DNA of 19,442 bases from Anaerolineaceae bacterium UBA6073 (GCA_002436085.1 DIXT01000027.1:76737-96178); one strand, 5' to 3'; shown: positions 1 to 7,329, numbered from the stretch's first letter. The notes: generated from the sequence alone by a model not told the origin. Numbers and translations are program-made.

Positions 1-204
1 GGGGAGGGGTTTATGAACATATTGTGTTCTTCTTGAATATAAAGTTGTTCCGTTTTTATTGTTCTGGACATTTTCAACACCCTCATTACCGTGCTTGTCA
101 AGAGAAAATACTTTGCATTTTCCGCTCAGCATTCGCATCAATATATCATGACCGTTCCACCGCACTGTGTTAATTGTTTGTAAAATCGCGGGGTCGGAGC
201 ACGT
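1..204. other. Left-edge non-coding stretch
   Basis: No gene can be supported here. A purine-rich run at the first 12 bases precedes an ATG at 13, but that frame closes after seven codons. The stretch is AT-richer than the genes next to it and lies downstream of the minus-strand HAAS gene, so it probably holds the end of that transcript and possibly a control region of a gene outside the window. I see no convincing terminator hairpin. Confidence 0.4.
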
Positions 205-1209
205 TTAACCCGCTTTTTCGCTCATGCTCCGGATGGTCCTGACGATAGCGCTGATACTTCCCACCGCCAGCCCAAACAGGATGATTCCCAACAGCATCTT
301 TCCAAGCCAGTATTGGGTAAGCGCTAAGTTAGGATCAAACAGCCCGCTCAGTTCCGGCACATGAACAGCATCAATGAACTGAGCGCTGAACAATTTTGGA
401 GCGCTTAAGAATGCCCACGCCAGAACGCCGCTCAAAGCCGCATCCAGCAGATGTGTCAGCAGCGCAGGCACGCTGTTCCTGCGTTCAACAAGCATGGTGA
501 TGTCATTGACAACGCCGACAGCCAGACTCGCCAGCAGCAAAGGCCGCAGACTGCGCAGAAATTCCGGGTCAAACAGCGGTACCAGTCCGCGCCCTTCAAA
601 CCAGATCGGGATGTTAATTTCCGGCAAGACCATAAACGCCAACGCGAAAAGAACCGCAAAAACCAGCCCGGCAATGCTTTCCGCGGGTGATACCTTGTAT
701 TTTCGCTCAGGCAGGTCGGGCAAATTACTCAGGAAGTCCGTATCCTCGTCGAACTTGACGTCATAATGGTAGAACAGCGCGAAAATCAAAGTCACGTAGG
801 CAAAAGCCTGCAGCCCGCCGGAAAGCAAGCTAAGCAGCCACTCTCCGAACCACACAAAGATATTCCCCGTCGGAGCGCTGATAAACTCCACCGCCAGCGC
901 TACGCTCAGACCAAATAGCGTCGCGGCCAGGACGATCTTCAGCACCAGCTGATACACGCGGAAGTGCGGCTGCCCGATCAGGCAGTTGCGCTGCTGCGGC
1001 AAATATTTCTGCGCCAGCTCCTCAGGACGCCCCAGTTCGGTCAACACCGCGCGGATGTCCTCCTCAGAAGGTTCCTGTTCCGCGCCGCGTTCCGCCAGCA
1101 TATCCACGATGAGCGTGCTCAGTTCCTTGGCTGTATCTTCGCGCGATTTTGCAGGAAGCTGCCTGCTGACTGCGTAGATATAGCGTTCAATCAGTTTATT
1201 TGCTTTCAT
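205..1209 (-). CDS. HAAS-domain (DUF1700-like) multi-pass membrane protein
   Basis: This 334-residue protein begins with a charged helical region (about 1-72) whose pattern, a basic/acidic amphipathic helix, then ELxTLIxD and later LTELGRPEELAQKY, matches the HAAS/DUF1700 domain that usually partners PadR regulators. About six hydrophobic segments follow (near 86-110, 120-147, 178-197, 222-238, 250-270, 303-325), so it should sit in the cytoplasmic membrane with the HAAS domain in the cytoplasm. Its start overlaps the end of the upstream padR gene by 14 bases, which implies translational coupling. In characterised cases such pairs work as a repressor plus a membrane protein that senses envelope stress or tunes the regulator. 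The exact role here is unknown. The domain call is by pattern from memory. The C-terminal membrane part was not recognised beyond being a membrane domain. Confidence 0.85.
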   Translation of the reverse strand: MKANKLIERYIYAVSRQLPAKSREDTAKELSTLIVDMLAERGAEQEPSEEDIRAVLTELGRPEELAQKYLPQQRNCLIGQPHFRVYQLVLKIVLAATLFGLSVALAVEFISAPTGNIFVWFGEWLLSLLSGGLQAFAYVTLIFALFYHYDVKFDEDTDFLSNLPDLPERKYKVSPAESIAGLVFAVLFALAFMVLPEINIPIWFEGRGLVPLFDPEFLRSLRPLLLASLAVGVVNDITMLVERRNSVPALLTHLLDAALSGVLAWAFLSAPKLFSAQFIDAVHVPELSGLFDPNLALTQYWLGKMLLGIILFGLAVGSISAIVRTIRSMSEKAG

Positions 1210-1546
1210 GAAGTTCCTCCAACAATAAGTTCAGACTATGATTGAATTGATGCCATTCATTCCGCCAGCGCGCGTACACTTGTGTGCCGGCTTCCGTGCG
1301 CTGGTAATATTTGCGCGGCTTTCCTTCGCGCATGTTCCAATCACTGCGCAGCAGCCCCTGCTCCTCCAGGCGGCGCAAAAGTGGGTAGAGCGTGTTTGCT
1401 TCTACTGGCACGCCGCCGTCCGCCAGGTCCCGAACCAATTGATATCCGTAACCCGGCTCTGCCAATCGGCTCAGCACCGCCAAGGCGAGCGCTCCACGCC
1501 GCATTTCCGTGACAAAACTTACCAGCAACTCTTCTTTCGACTGCAT
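1196..1546 (-). CDS. PadR family transcriptional regulator
   Basis: This 116-residue protein is the size of a minimal PadR regulator: a winged helix-turn-helix plus a C-terminal dimerisation helix. Seen in the sequence are GALALAVLSRL and GYGYQLVRDL in the first helices, then the family hallmark ANTLYPLLRRLEEQGLL (recognition helix and following helix), a wing with RKYY, and T-EAG before the last helix. It lacks the long C-terminal domain of the larger PadR-s2 type. It is the first gene of a two-gene unit with the HAAS membrane protein. The start is set by an AGGAG motif at 1552-1556 (minus), five bases before the ATG. PadR proteins commonly repress their own promoter in response to small hydrophobic compounds or stress. 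The promoter upstream carries palindromes that fit autoregulation, which is inferred. Confidence 0.95.
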   Translation of the reverse strand: MQSKEELLVSFVTEMRRGALALAVLSRLAEPGYGYQLVRDLADGGVPVEANTLYPLLRRLEEQGLLRSDWNMREGKPRKYYQRTEAGTQVYARWRNEWHQFNHSLNLLLEELHESK

Positions 1547-1573
1547 AGATGCTCCTGTATTATAATTATCCTA

Positions 1574-1603
1574 AGTATACTGTGTATTATACACTATTGT
1601 CAA
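1574..1603 (-). promoter_or_regulatory. padR promoter with overlapping palindromic operator candidates
   Basis: Reading the minus strand, TTGACA (1603-1598) and TATACT (1579-1574) are separated by 18 bases, a near-consensus sigma-70 type promoter. The spacer contains the perfect 13-base palindrome GTGTATTATACAC (1582-1594). The -10 element lies inside a second palindrome, AGTATACT (1574-1581). A dimeric repressor bound to either would block RNA polymerase, so PadR autorepression is the simplest reading. The elements are seen directly; the binding protein is inferred. Confidence 0.7.
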
Positions 1604-1774
1604 AAAGCAAAATATGGAAAAAATACCACAAGTCGTAAAGAAGTCCGCTGTAAATCCGCCCAAAGTACGTACAAGCCCCATACGCTTACCCCTGCGTCAA
1701 AAAAGGTAAAATACTGTATCCGGGAATTGGCAGTCTGCCGCGCCGGAACTTTACACCACACGAAAAGGATTGCA

Positions 1775-2614
1775 ATGATCTATCACATCACCTCGACAGC
1801 AGAATGGGAAAACGCCGTGAAATCGGGCGGGTACACGCCCCAGGCATTTGAGCATGACGGCTTCATTCACTGCTCCGACCTCTACCAGGTAGAGATTGTC
1901 GCCAATCATTTCTACCGCGATTTACCCGAACTCATCCTCCTGTGCATAGACCCCGCGCTGACAGGCATCCCGCTGGTATATGAAAACCTGGAAGGCAAAG
2001 CGATGCGCTTCCCCCACCTCTACGGCAGTCCCCTGCCCGTGGAGTCGGTCAAAGCCGTAATTGCGCTCCTCCGGGATGAAAACGGCGATTGGCGCTTGCC
2101 ACCCGCCTTACGTCGGCCAAAACCCCCGCTCATGAACGAAATCCCTTTCCAACTTCCCGGCAAACTGTACCGCTCGGTGATGCCCGGCAGCCGCATGTTC
2201 GACCCCGAAGACAAGGTGATGGACCTGTACCGGCAAGCTGGCATCCAAGTGGTTATGGTGCTGAACTCCGAGCCCGACATCCGCGAGTACGCCCGCCAGG
2301 ACCTGCGCGAACGCTACAAGCAAGCCGGCCTGGCCCAGCTCTACGCGCCGGTGGCGGATTTTTCCGCCCCGCCTGCCGGCACCTGGAACAGCGCCTTGCA
2401 AGAAGTCGCTGAGCTCTTGCGCGCTGGTAAGAAAGTCGCTGTGCACTGCCACGCCGGCATCGGGCGCACCGGCATGTTCTGCGCCTGCCTCGCCCAGGAA
2501 ATTCTGGGTCTGACGCCGCAGGAATCCATCGAATGGGTGCGCCAATATATCCCTGGCGCGGTGGAAACCGAGTATCAAAACCAGTTCGTGCTGGAATACC
2601 CCTCGACCCGCTAA
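1775..2614 (+). CDS. DUF952 domain fused to a Cys-based protein/dual-specificity phosphatase
   Basis: This 279-residue protein has two parts. Residues 1-100 match DUF952: MIYHIT at the start, GFIHCS near 29-34 and a FPHLYG-type motif near 79-84, all family hallmarks with conserved histidines. Residues 120-279 form a phosphatase domain of the dual-specificity/tyrosine type. The signature HCHAGIGRTG is at 224-233 (nucleophile C225, phosphate-binding R231), and D195 in PVADFSAPP is a good general-acid candidate. Reading frame continues upstream to 1238, but the ATG at 1775 has AAGGA five bases before it and begins exactly at the DUF952 consensus, so I chose it. No signal peptide is visible; the protein is cytoplasmic. 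DUF952 has no established function; as I recall, its known structures resemble the ADP-ribosylation fold. Substrate unknown. The gene is monocistronic and ends at a strong hairpin. Confidence 0.9.
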   Translation: MIYHITSTAEWENAVKSGGYTPQAFEHDGFIHCSDLYQVEIVANHFYRDLPELILLCIDPALTGIPLVYENLEGKAMRFPHLYGSPLPVESVKAVIALLRDENGDWRLPPALRRPKPPLMNEIPFQLPGKLYRSVMPGSRMFDPEDKVMDLYRQAGIQVVMVLNSEPDIREYARQDLRERYKQAGLAQLYAPVADFSAPPAGTWNSALQEVAELLRAGKKVAVHCHAGIGRTGMFCACLAQEILGLTPQESIEWVRQYIPGAVETEYQNQFVLEYPSTR

Positions 2615-2616
2615 AC

Positions 2617-2648
2617 AACAGCGCCCGCGTGAAGCGGGCGCTGTTTAT
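2617..2648. terminator. Hairpin terminator between convergent genes
   Basis: A 12-base perfect stem (2617-2628 with 2634-2645), loop GTGAA, is followed by TTATTA. It starts a few bases after the phosphatase stop codon and before the stop of the convergent lipoprotein gene, so it can serve both directions. The T-tract is short. Confidence 0.75.
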
Positions 2649-2662
2649 TACGTCATTTCGTT

Positions 2663-3634
2663 CTATCGGATTTCAATCGGCAGGGAAAAGTTCAAAGCGC
2701 TGTCCGTCCGATTAACAACCCGAATGATATAGTCCCCGGCTTTGGGCAGCACGTCGTCATAGCTGGCTGACCCCGCGCTGGCGGAAAGCAATTCCGTTCC
2801 GTCAACATGATAAATCGCAAGCACCGCTTTATCCCCGGGCTGCGCGGAGACTTTCAGGCGCTGCCCCTTGTTTGCCCACACCAGAAATTCTTGCGTGCCG
2901 CTGGCGGGCACATTTCCTGCTGCAGTCATGCCATAAGCCCCGGATGGGAAGCTCAGCCTTTCCGGAATCTCCAGATAGACCACGAACGAGACTTCATGCG
3001 GATTGGCCGCCGCGTCGATGTACCAGTCCCCGTTCGCCTTCAGGTAACCCTGATAAGTGGTCTTCCCTTCCGAGAAAGGTAAAAGCACTGTGCCGTTCGC
3101 GCCGCTGACACCCAGCACAACTTTGTTCGCGCTGCTTAGCGAGATTTTGACAAACTGGTTCTTGGCTGCCCAGAAAACAAAGCGGCGCACGGAATTATAA
3201 GCCGCGCTGCTTTCGCGGCTGATGTTCGTCGTCCCCTCCGCAAAGCTCAGGCGAATTGGGTCGTACACCACCGGGCGCGGCGTAGCGGATTGGGTGATGT
3301 ACGTAATCCCGACAGTCGGCACGCGCGTTTCAGTTGGCGGCTGCGCGGTCGCGGTGGCTGGCAGCGGCTCGGCAGTCGGTGGTACGGGCGTGTCGCTGGG
3401 AGGCACGGGCGTGGCGCTGGGGGGCAGCAGCGTATTGGTCGGCAGCGGAGCGGGAACCGTGTTGGTCAGCGCGGCATGCGTGCCCAGCGCAATGCGAGTC
3501 AGCGTGGCCTCGGCAAAGATAGCTGCCTGGGTCTGCACATCCTCAAAACTGAGCGGCGCTGAGCCCATGCATGCCCCCAACAGCAGGCTTGCCAGCACAA
3601 GTAAAATTATCATCGTCCAAGTCTTCTTCATCAT
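2663..3634 (-). CDS. Lipoprotein with Pro/Thr-rich spacer and two repeated beta-rich (PPC-like) domains
   Basis: The protein is 323 residues from the chosen start. The N-terminus is Lys-rich, followed by a hydrophobic stretch and the lipobox LLGAC with C22 as the lipidated residue, so it should be anchored on the outer face of the membrane. Residues about 57-120 are a Pro/Thr/Ala-rich spacer with PPSATP/PPSDTP-like repeats. Two homologous domains follow (about 125-224 and 225-322). Both share RLSF, F-V-WA-K-Q, K-VL, a GT-LL strand turn, Y---L---GD and a closing F----EI. The layout resembles pre-peptidase C-terminal (PPC) domains, but this is a pattern impression. The frame extends upstream to a TTG at 3763, but the GGGAGG just before the double ATG (3634/3631) supports the shorter form; the second ATG has the better spacing. 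Function unknown, probably surface binding. Confidence 0.85.
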   Translation of the reverse strand: MMKKTWTMIILLVLASLLLGACMGSAPLSFEDVQTQAAIFAEATLTRIALGTHAALTNTVPAPLPTNTLLPPSATPVPPSDTPVPPTAEPLPATATAQPPTETRVPTVGITYITQSATPRPVVYDPIRLSFAEGTTNISRESSAAYNSVRRFVFWAAKNQFVKISLSSANKVVLGVSGANGTVLLPFSEGKTTYQGYLKANGDWYIDAAANPHEVSFVVYLEIPERLSFPSGAYGMTAAGNVPASGTQEFLVWANKGQRLKVSAQPGDKAVLAIYHVDGTELLSASAGSASYDDVLPKAGDYIIRVVNRTDSALNFSLPIEIR

Positions 3635-3812
3635 ACCTCCCGACAAATCCAAAAACCATTTAGGATGCAAGAAGCTCTCCAATTGCGGCTTCAGCCTGGA
3701 GAAGCTGATCGCCGCATCCCGCCTTGCTTTTTCCAAAGAATCGCTGCGCGGCACAAAGTCCAACGTGATACTCCGAAAACTATTGATTAATCATAACCTG
3801 TGTCCGGGTTTA

Positions 3813-3821
3813 TGTTATCAT
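3813..3821 (+). promoter_or_regulatory. Candidate extended -10 promoter of the histidine phosphatase gene
   Basis: TGTTATCAT has the TGn extension plus a -10-like hexamer (TATCAT), about 30 bases before the start codon. No good -35 is visible. The same nine bases occur at the same sort of place before glgC (7321-7329). Tentative. Confidence 0.35.
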
Positions 3822-3852
3822 TGCCTCAGACATTTCTGGATTGGAGTAGACC

Positions 3853-4440
3853 ATGGCGAAAACCTTATTGCTGATGAGACATGCAAAATCAAGCTGGCAT
3901 GATAAAAAACTGCCTGATTTTCAACGCCCCCTGAAAAAACGCGGCGCGGAAGATTCGGCGGCAATTGCCGAAATTCTGCGCGAAAACGAACTAATCCCGC
4001 AGATTATTTTGTCCTCCCCCGCGCTGCGCGCCAGCCAGACAGCTGAGATCGTTGCCAAGGTCTGCAATCTTGATCAGAAAATCACGTATGTCAACAGTTT
4101 TTATATGGGGGAGGTTCATGAATTCGTCGAACAGCTCAGTAAACTGGATGACAGCCTGGAGCGGGTGATGATCGTCGCCCACAACCCGGGCCTGGAAGCT
4201 TTTATGCAGCTGCTGGACGGCAAGCTTGAAGCCCTCCCCACCGCGGCGCTCGCTTACATCAGTCTTGACCTGCACAAATGGTCGGATTTTTCCAAAGACA
4301 CCACCGGTGAACTGATTGGCTATTGGGATCCGGAAAATATCGAAGAAAAAGCTAAGGAGCAAGACATGGGCAAGGACAAGAAAGATAAGAAAGACAAGAA
4401 GGAAAAGAAAGAGAAAAAGGAAAAGAAGGACAAGAAGTAA
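3853..4440 (+). CDS. SixA-like histidine phosphatase with Lys/Asp/Glu-repeat tail
   Basis: This 195-residue protein belongs to the histidine phosphatase (phosphoglycerate-mutase-like) superfamily, SixA branch. Visible motifs are LLLMRHAKSSW at 5-15, with R9-H10 giving the phospho-accepting His; SSPALRASQTAE near 54-65 with the second Arg; and VAHNPGLEAF from 108 with the second catalytic His, H110. SixA-type enzymes are small proteins that remove phosphate from phosphohistidine, for example on histidine phosphotransfer proteins; the target here is unknown. The core ends near residue 168. After it comes a 24-residue tail made of repeated K-D/E-K triplets, unusual for the family. GGAG six bases before the ATG sets the start. 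The gene stands alone between divergent and convergent neighbours. Confidence 0.92.
   Translation: MAKTLLLMRHAKSSWHDKKLPDFQRPLKKRGAEDSAAIAEILRENELIPQIILSSPALRASQTAEIVAKVCNLDQKITYVNSFYMGEVHEFVEQLSKLDDSLERVMIVAHNPGLEAFMQLLDGKLEALPTAALAYISLDLHKWSDFSKDTTGELIGYWDPENIEEKAKEQDMGKDKKDKKDKKEKKEKKEKKDKK
4354..4368 (+). promoter_or_regulatory. Internal ribosome-binding site and in-frame ATG before the Lys-rich tail
   Basis: AAGGAG at 4354-4359 stands six bases before an in-frame ATG at 4366, exactly where the Lys/Asp/Glu tail begins. This could start separate translation of a 24-residue, very basic peptide. It could also be chance, since Lys-Glu codons are A/G-rich and readily give such motifs. Confidence 0.35.
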
Positions 4441-4577
4441 GCTGTTCTTCTGTTTCTAAATTTTCCTTTCGAAAAGTTCGTAAAGGCGCTTAATCCAGCA
4501 AACAGACCTATGCGCTTGTTTTTGGATGAATGACCTCCTGACCCCGATAAAGCGTTCGTCTAAAATTAGCTTTATTG

Positions 4578-4982
4578 TCAAGACTCTATGGGAGTGAACG
4601 AGACGCTTTGCCAAATTTTCAGCGCCTGCTGTAAGTCTGTCGCGTTATCCAGGTAAAATGAGGTTTGCGCGCAACCGTTTTCAGCCGTGCTGAAAGCGTG
4701 CAGCGCCAGACGGGTATGCTTGGGCGTGATAGCTTCCAGCCTCAGCGTCCCGAAGCGGATGACTGCGCCTTCCTGCTCTTCGATGATTTCAAGTTCCTCC
4801 GCCTGGGCTTTCGCGCGCAGATTTGCCAGCAGCGCCGCCTGCTCCTTCGCCCCGCTGTACGAAAATACCACCACGCCAATGGTGATGCCCGCGGTCCAAA
4901 ACACGATATGGGAGTCTTCCCTGCGGTGTTGAAAGCCATCCGGCAGTTCGATGCTCCATTGAGGGGTAAGTTGTTGTCTCAT
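4578..4982 (-). CDS. Small hypothetical protein downstream of the permease
   Basis: This 134-residue protein was not recognised. It has no signal peptide or membrane helix. It opens with W-IELPDGF and ends with LKIWQSVSFTP, with alternating strands and one charged helix (about residues 45-65, rich in Ala/Glu/Lys). This loosely recalls small PsbP/DcrB-like folds that begin W-IxLPxGW and end with a W-S strand, but I cannot claim homology. It starts 24 bases after the stop of the permease gene on the same strand, so it probably shares that transcript. No clear ribosome-binding site precedes the ATG, which fits coupling to the permease. The sequence shows no frameshift or unusual base use. I am fairly sure it is a real gene because of its intact frame and operon-like position; function unknown. 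Confidence 0.7.
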   Translation of the reverse strand: MRQQLTPQWSIELPDGFQHRREDSHIVFWTAGITIGVVVFSYSGAKEQAALLANLRAKAQAEELEIIEEQEGAVIRFGTLRLEAITPKHTRLALHAFSTAENGCAQTSFYLDNATDLQQALKIWQSVSFTPIES

Positions 4983-5006
4983 AATGCTATTCTATCAAAC
5001 AGCGCC

Positions 5007-7232
5007 TTACTCCTCAATCTTCTTCAACTGCTTATGCAGCCAGATTGTGCCAGTTGGCTGGTATTGGCGCACAACCAGCATTGAGCATTCGGCTTCTTCC
5101 AGCAGGCTGTCATTCAGCGTGCCAAAAATTTGCTCCGGGCTCAACACCTCCTCAGCCGCGCCTATGATCATCAGGTCGTAATTGCCGCGCTTGCTTTCTT
5201 CCAGGATGCCTTCCAGCACCGAAGAAACCATCTCTACCTTTAGTTCCACGTACGGCGGCACTTCTCCCAGCTCAAGCTCCACAATGTCATGCAGCTGCGC
5301 TTGCTGGTCTTCCACCACCTCAGCATCATCGCATTTCATAATCAGGCGCAGCGCAGTGACCGGAATAGGCTCCGGACTGGCCAGGTCCCGTGCCAGGCGC
5401 AGCGCCAGGCGCGCGTTAGGGCCATTCCCGACCGGCACCAGAACCCGCCGGATGCCGCGCTCCAAGCCCCGGTCCCGCAATACCCCCACATCACGCTGGG
5501 CTGTCATGACGATTTCCTTCAGAATATTGTTCGGGGTGTGGATTTTGCTTTCATCCTTGGGGTAACCCAATAACACCATGGAGATATCGCGGTGTCGGGC
5601 TAGTTCGCCATAGATTGCTTCTTCCACCCGGCTGGCTGCTTTGCTTTTAACGTACAGCGGCACATTGCGGCTCTGCGCGATCGGGGCGGTCACCGCCAGC
5701 AATTGTTTCTTCAATGAATTCTGTTCCTGCACAAAAACCGGCACCTGTGCCTCAGAAAGCTTGAACGGCGTCTTCTTGACGCTGAACACGCAGATACTGG
5801 TATCCTCCTGTTGGTCTACCAGTTGGGCCGCCAGGCGCGTCAGGCTAACCGCGGTGTCTTGATGCACGGCTGCCACCATGATTCTTCCGCCGCCTTCCTC
5901 ATGTTCAAGTTTTTGCTGTAGTTCTGAACGTGTGTGATAGTAGCGCGAAACCCAGAAGACGACAGATAAGCCTGCCAGCACCGCGCCCAAGAAGAGCAGC
6001 GCTTTCGGGTCAGCAAAAGCAATGATGAGCACGCCCGTCGCCGCCGCCAGGTACGGCGTAAGCGGGTAAAAAGGCACTTTGAAAGGGCGTTCGATGTTTG
6101 GCTGGTCTTTGCGCAATCGCAGCATGGCCAGGCTTGCCCAAAAGAGCACAAACATGTATCCCGCACTGGAGATATAACTCAGGAAATCAACAACCCCGAT
6201 GGCGGCAACCAGCGCGCTGATCAGGGCAATCAGAATAATGGCTGCGTAAGGCGTGCGCCAACGGCTGAGCCTCGAGAATACGCGCGGCCACACCCGCTCG
6301 CGGCTGAGCGTGAAGGCTTCCCGCGTCGCAGAAAGCATCGCGGAGTTGACCGATGTCAGCGTCGCAACAATGCCAGCTGCCGCCATAATCTGGATGCCGC
6401 CGTTCGGCCAGAACCTTGCCGCCGCGTCCGTCAGGGCAGTTTCGGAACCTGCCAGCTGCTGAAAAGGAACCGTGCCGATGGTGACCAGTGAAACCAGGGA
6501 ATAAACCAGCGTGGCAATCCCCAGGCTGATCAAAATGCCCAGCGGGATGTTGCGGGTGGGTTTGGTGATCTCTTCCGCGTCGTCGGCGATGACCTCAAAT
6601 CCGACATAGGCGTTGTAGGTCAGTGCGATGGCCGAAAGCATACGCGCGATGACTTGAAATGTGTTTTGTCCGGCAAAGACTATATTCCCTGAGTTAAAAG
6701 TTGCCTCGCTGAAGCCGCTGGGGTCGGTCAGCCCGCGGATGATGTAAATTGCGAAGACGACCAGCAGAAAAGCGCCGAGAACAATCTGCAGGTTGCCCGC
6801 CTTGGTGACGCCGCGAGTGTGCATGGCAGCAACGACTACAATAACTGCCACAGCCACCGGGACAATTGGCAGTACCGGAAAGAAAACATTGACTGAAATG
6901 GCAAACCCAATCGCGGAAAGCGCAGCGTAAAAGGTGCTGGACAGGCCGTCCAGCGACCCAACCAAAAACATAATCAGCCCATTTCCAAAACCCTGACCCA
7001 CATAGGTCATCGCCCCGCCAGTCACGGGATAGGTAGTCGCCAATTCACAGTAGTTCAGCGCGATACTGAGCGTGAGCACCCCGCCCAGAACCAGCGCGAG
7101 CACCGCCTCAGGACCCGCGATGCCGGCCGCGTGACCGGTCAGGACGAAGATTTCAGCCGCAATGGTTCCCGCGGTACCCAACATGATTACCTGGAGAAGG
7201 TTTAACTGCCGCTTTAATTTTCTTTTTGCCAT
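5007..7232 (-). CDS. APC-family amino-acid permease fused to tandem UspA-like domains
   Basis: This 741-residue membrane protein has an APC-superfamily transporter for residues 1-430, with about 12 hydrophobic segments. The TM1 region carries GTAGTIAAEIFVLTG and an AGIAGPEAV stretch; further on are TYPVTGGAMTYV and GFEVIADDAEEITKPTRNIP, typical of amino-acid/polyamine/organocation permeases. After a short charged linker come two UspA-like cytoplasmic domains (about 451-585 and 596-722). Each is built of IMVAAV or RVLVPV strands; the second ends with LMIIGAAEE, then FGTLNDSLLEEAECSMLVV, a degenerate form of the nucleotide-binding G-2x-G-9x-G(S/T) motif. Cation-coupled amino-acid uptake is the family role; the substrate cannot be read from the sequence. 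The Usp tail may sense ATP or AMP and gate transport (inference). GGAG nine bases before the ATG supports the start. Confidence 0.93.
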   Translation of the reverse strand: MAKRKLKRQLNLLQVIMLGTAGTIAAEIFVLTGHAAGIAGPEAVLALVLGGVLTLSIALNYCELATTYPVTGGAMTYVGQGFGNGLIMFLVGSLDGLSSTFYAALSAIGFAISVNVFFPVLPIVPVAVAVIVVVAAMHTRGVTKAGNLQIVLGAFLLVVFAIYIIRGLTDPSGFSEATFNSGNIVFAGQNTFQVIARMLSAIALTYNAYVGFEVIADDAEEITKPTRNIPLGILISLGIATLVYSLVSLVTIGTVPFQQLAGSETALTDAAARFWPNGGIQIMAAAGIVATLTSVNSAMLSATREAFTLSRERVWPRVFSRLSRWRTPYAAIILIALISALVAAIGVVDFLSYISSAGYMFVLFWASLAMLRLRKDQPNIERPFKVPFYPLTPYLAAATGVLIIAFADPKALLFLGAVLAGLSVVFWVSRYYHTRSELQQKLEHEEGGGRIMVAAVHQDTAVSLTRLAAQLVDQQEDTSICVFSVKKTPFKLSEAQVPVFVQEQNSLKKQLLAVTAPIAQSRNVPLYVKSKAASRVEEAIYGELARHRDISMVLLGYPKDESKIHTPNNILKEIVMTAQRDVGVLRDRGLERGIRRVLVPVGNGPNARLALRLARDLASPEPIPVTALRLIMKCDDAEVVEDQQAQLHDIVELELGEVPPYVELKVEMVSSVLEGILEESKRGNYDLMIIGAAEEVLSPEQIFGTLNDSLLEEAECSMLVVRQYQPTGTIWLHKQLKKIEE

Positions 7233-7320
7233 TGCTTTCGCTCCGCAAAGATATTTACGAATAGGAACCTGTTTCGCATAATTCTAAACCCACTTTGTTT
7301 ATTGCGCAGGACACTTTTGC

Positions 7321-7329
7321 TGTTATCAT
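7321..7329 (+). promoter_or_regulatory. Candidate extended -10 promoter of the glgC operon
   Basis: TGTTATCAT (TGn plus TATCAT) lies about 46 bases before the glgC start in the 143-base gap between divergent genes. A poor -35 (TTGCGC, 7302-7307) is 16 bases upstream. The motif is identical to that before the histidine phosphatase gene. Confidence 0.35.

Noticed and set aside
13..36. ATG after a purine-rich run at the left edge
   Set aside because: The frame closes after seven codons and nothing else supports a gene.
1238..1774. N-terminal extension of the DUF952-phosphatase gene in the same open frame
   Set aside because: The first ~180 codons lie antisense to padR and its promoter and look like non-protein composition. 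The ATG at 1775 has a ribosome-binding site and starts at the domain consensus.
3635..3763. 43-residue upstream extension of the lipoprotein from a TTG start
   Set aside because: It would bury the signal peptide and lipobox inside the protein, and a strong GGGAGG stands directly before the double ATG at 3634/3631.
3222..3902. Long open frame on the plus strand opposite the lipoprotein
   Set aside because: It is the shadow of the Pro/Thr/Ala-rich spacer on the other strand (giving Gly/Val-rich repeats) and also overlaps the start of the histidine phosphatase.
4547..4575. ATAAAGC/GCTTTAT inverted repeat between convergent genes as a terminator
   Set aside because: The stem is only seven A/T-rich pairs with a 15-base loop, too weak to call.
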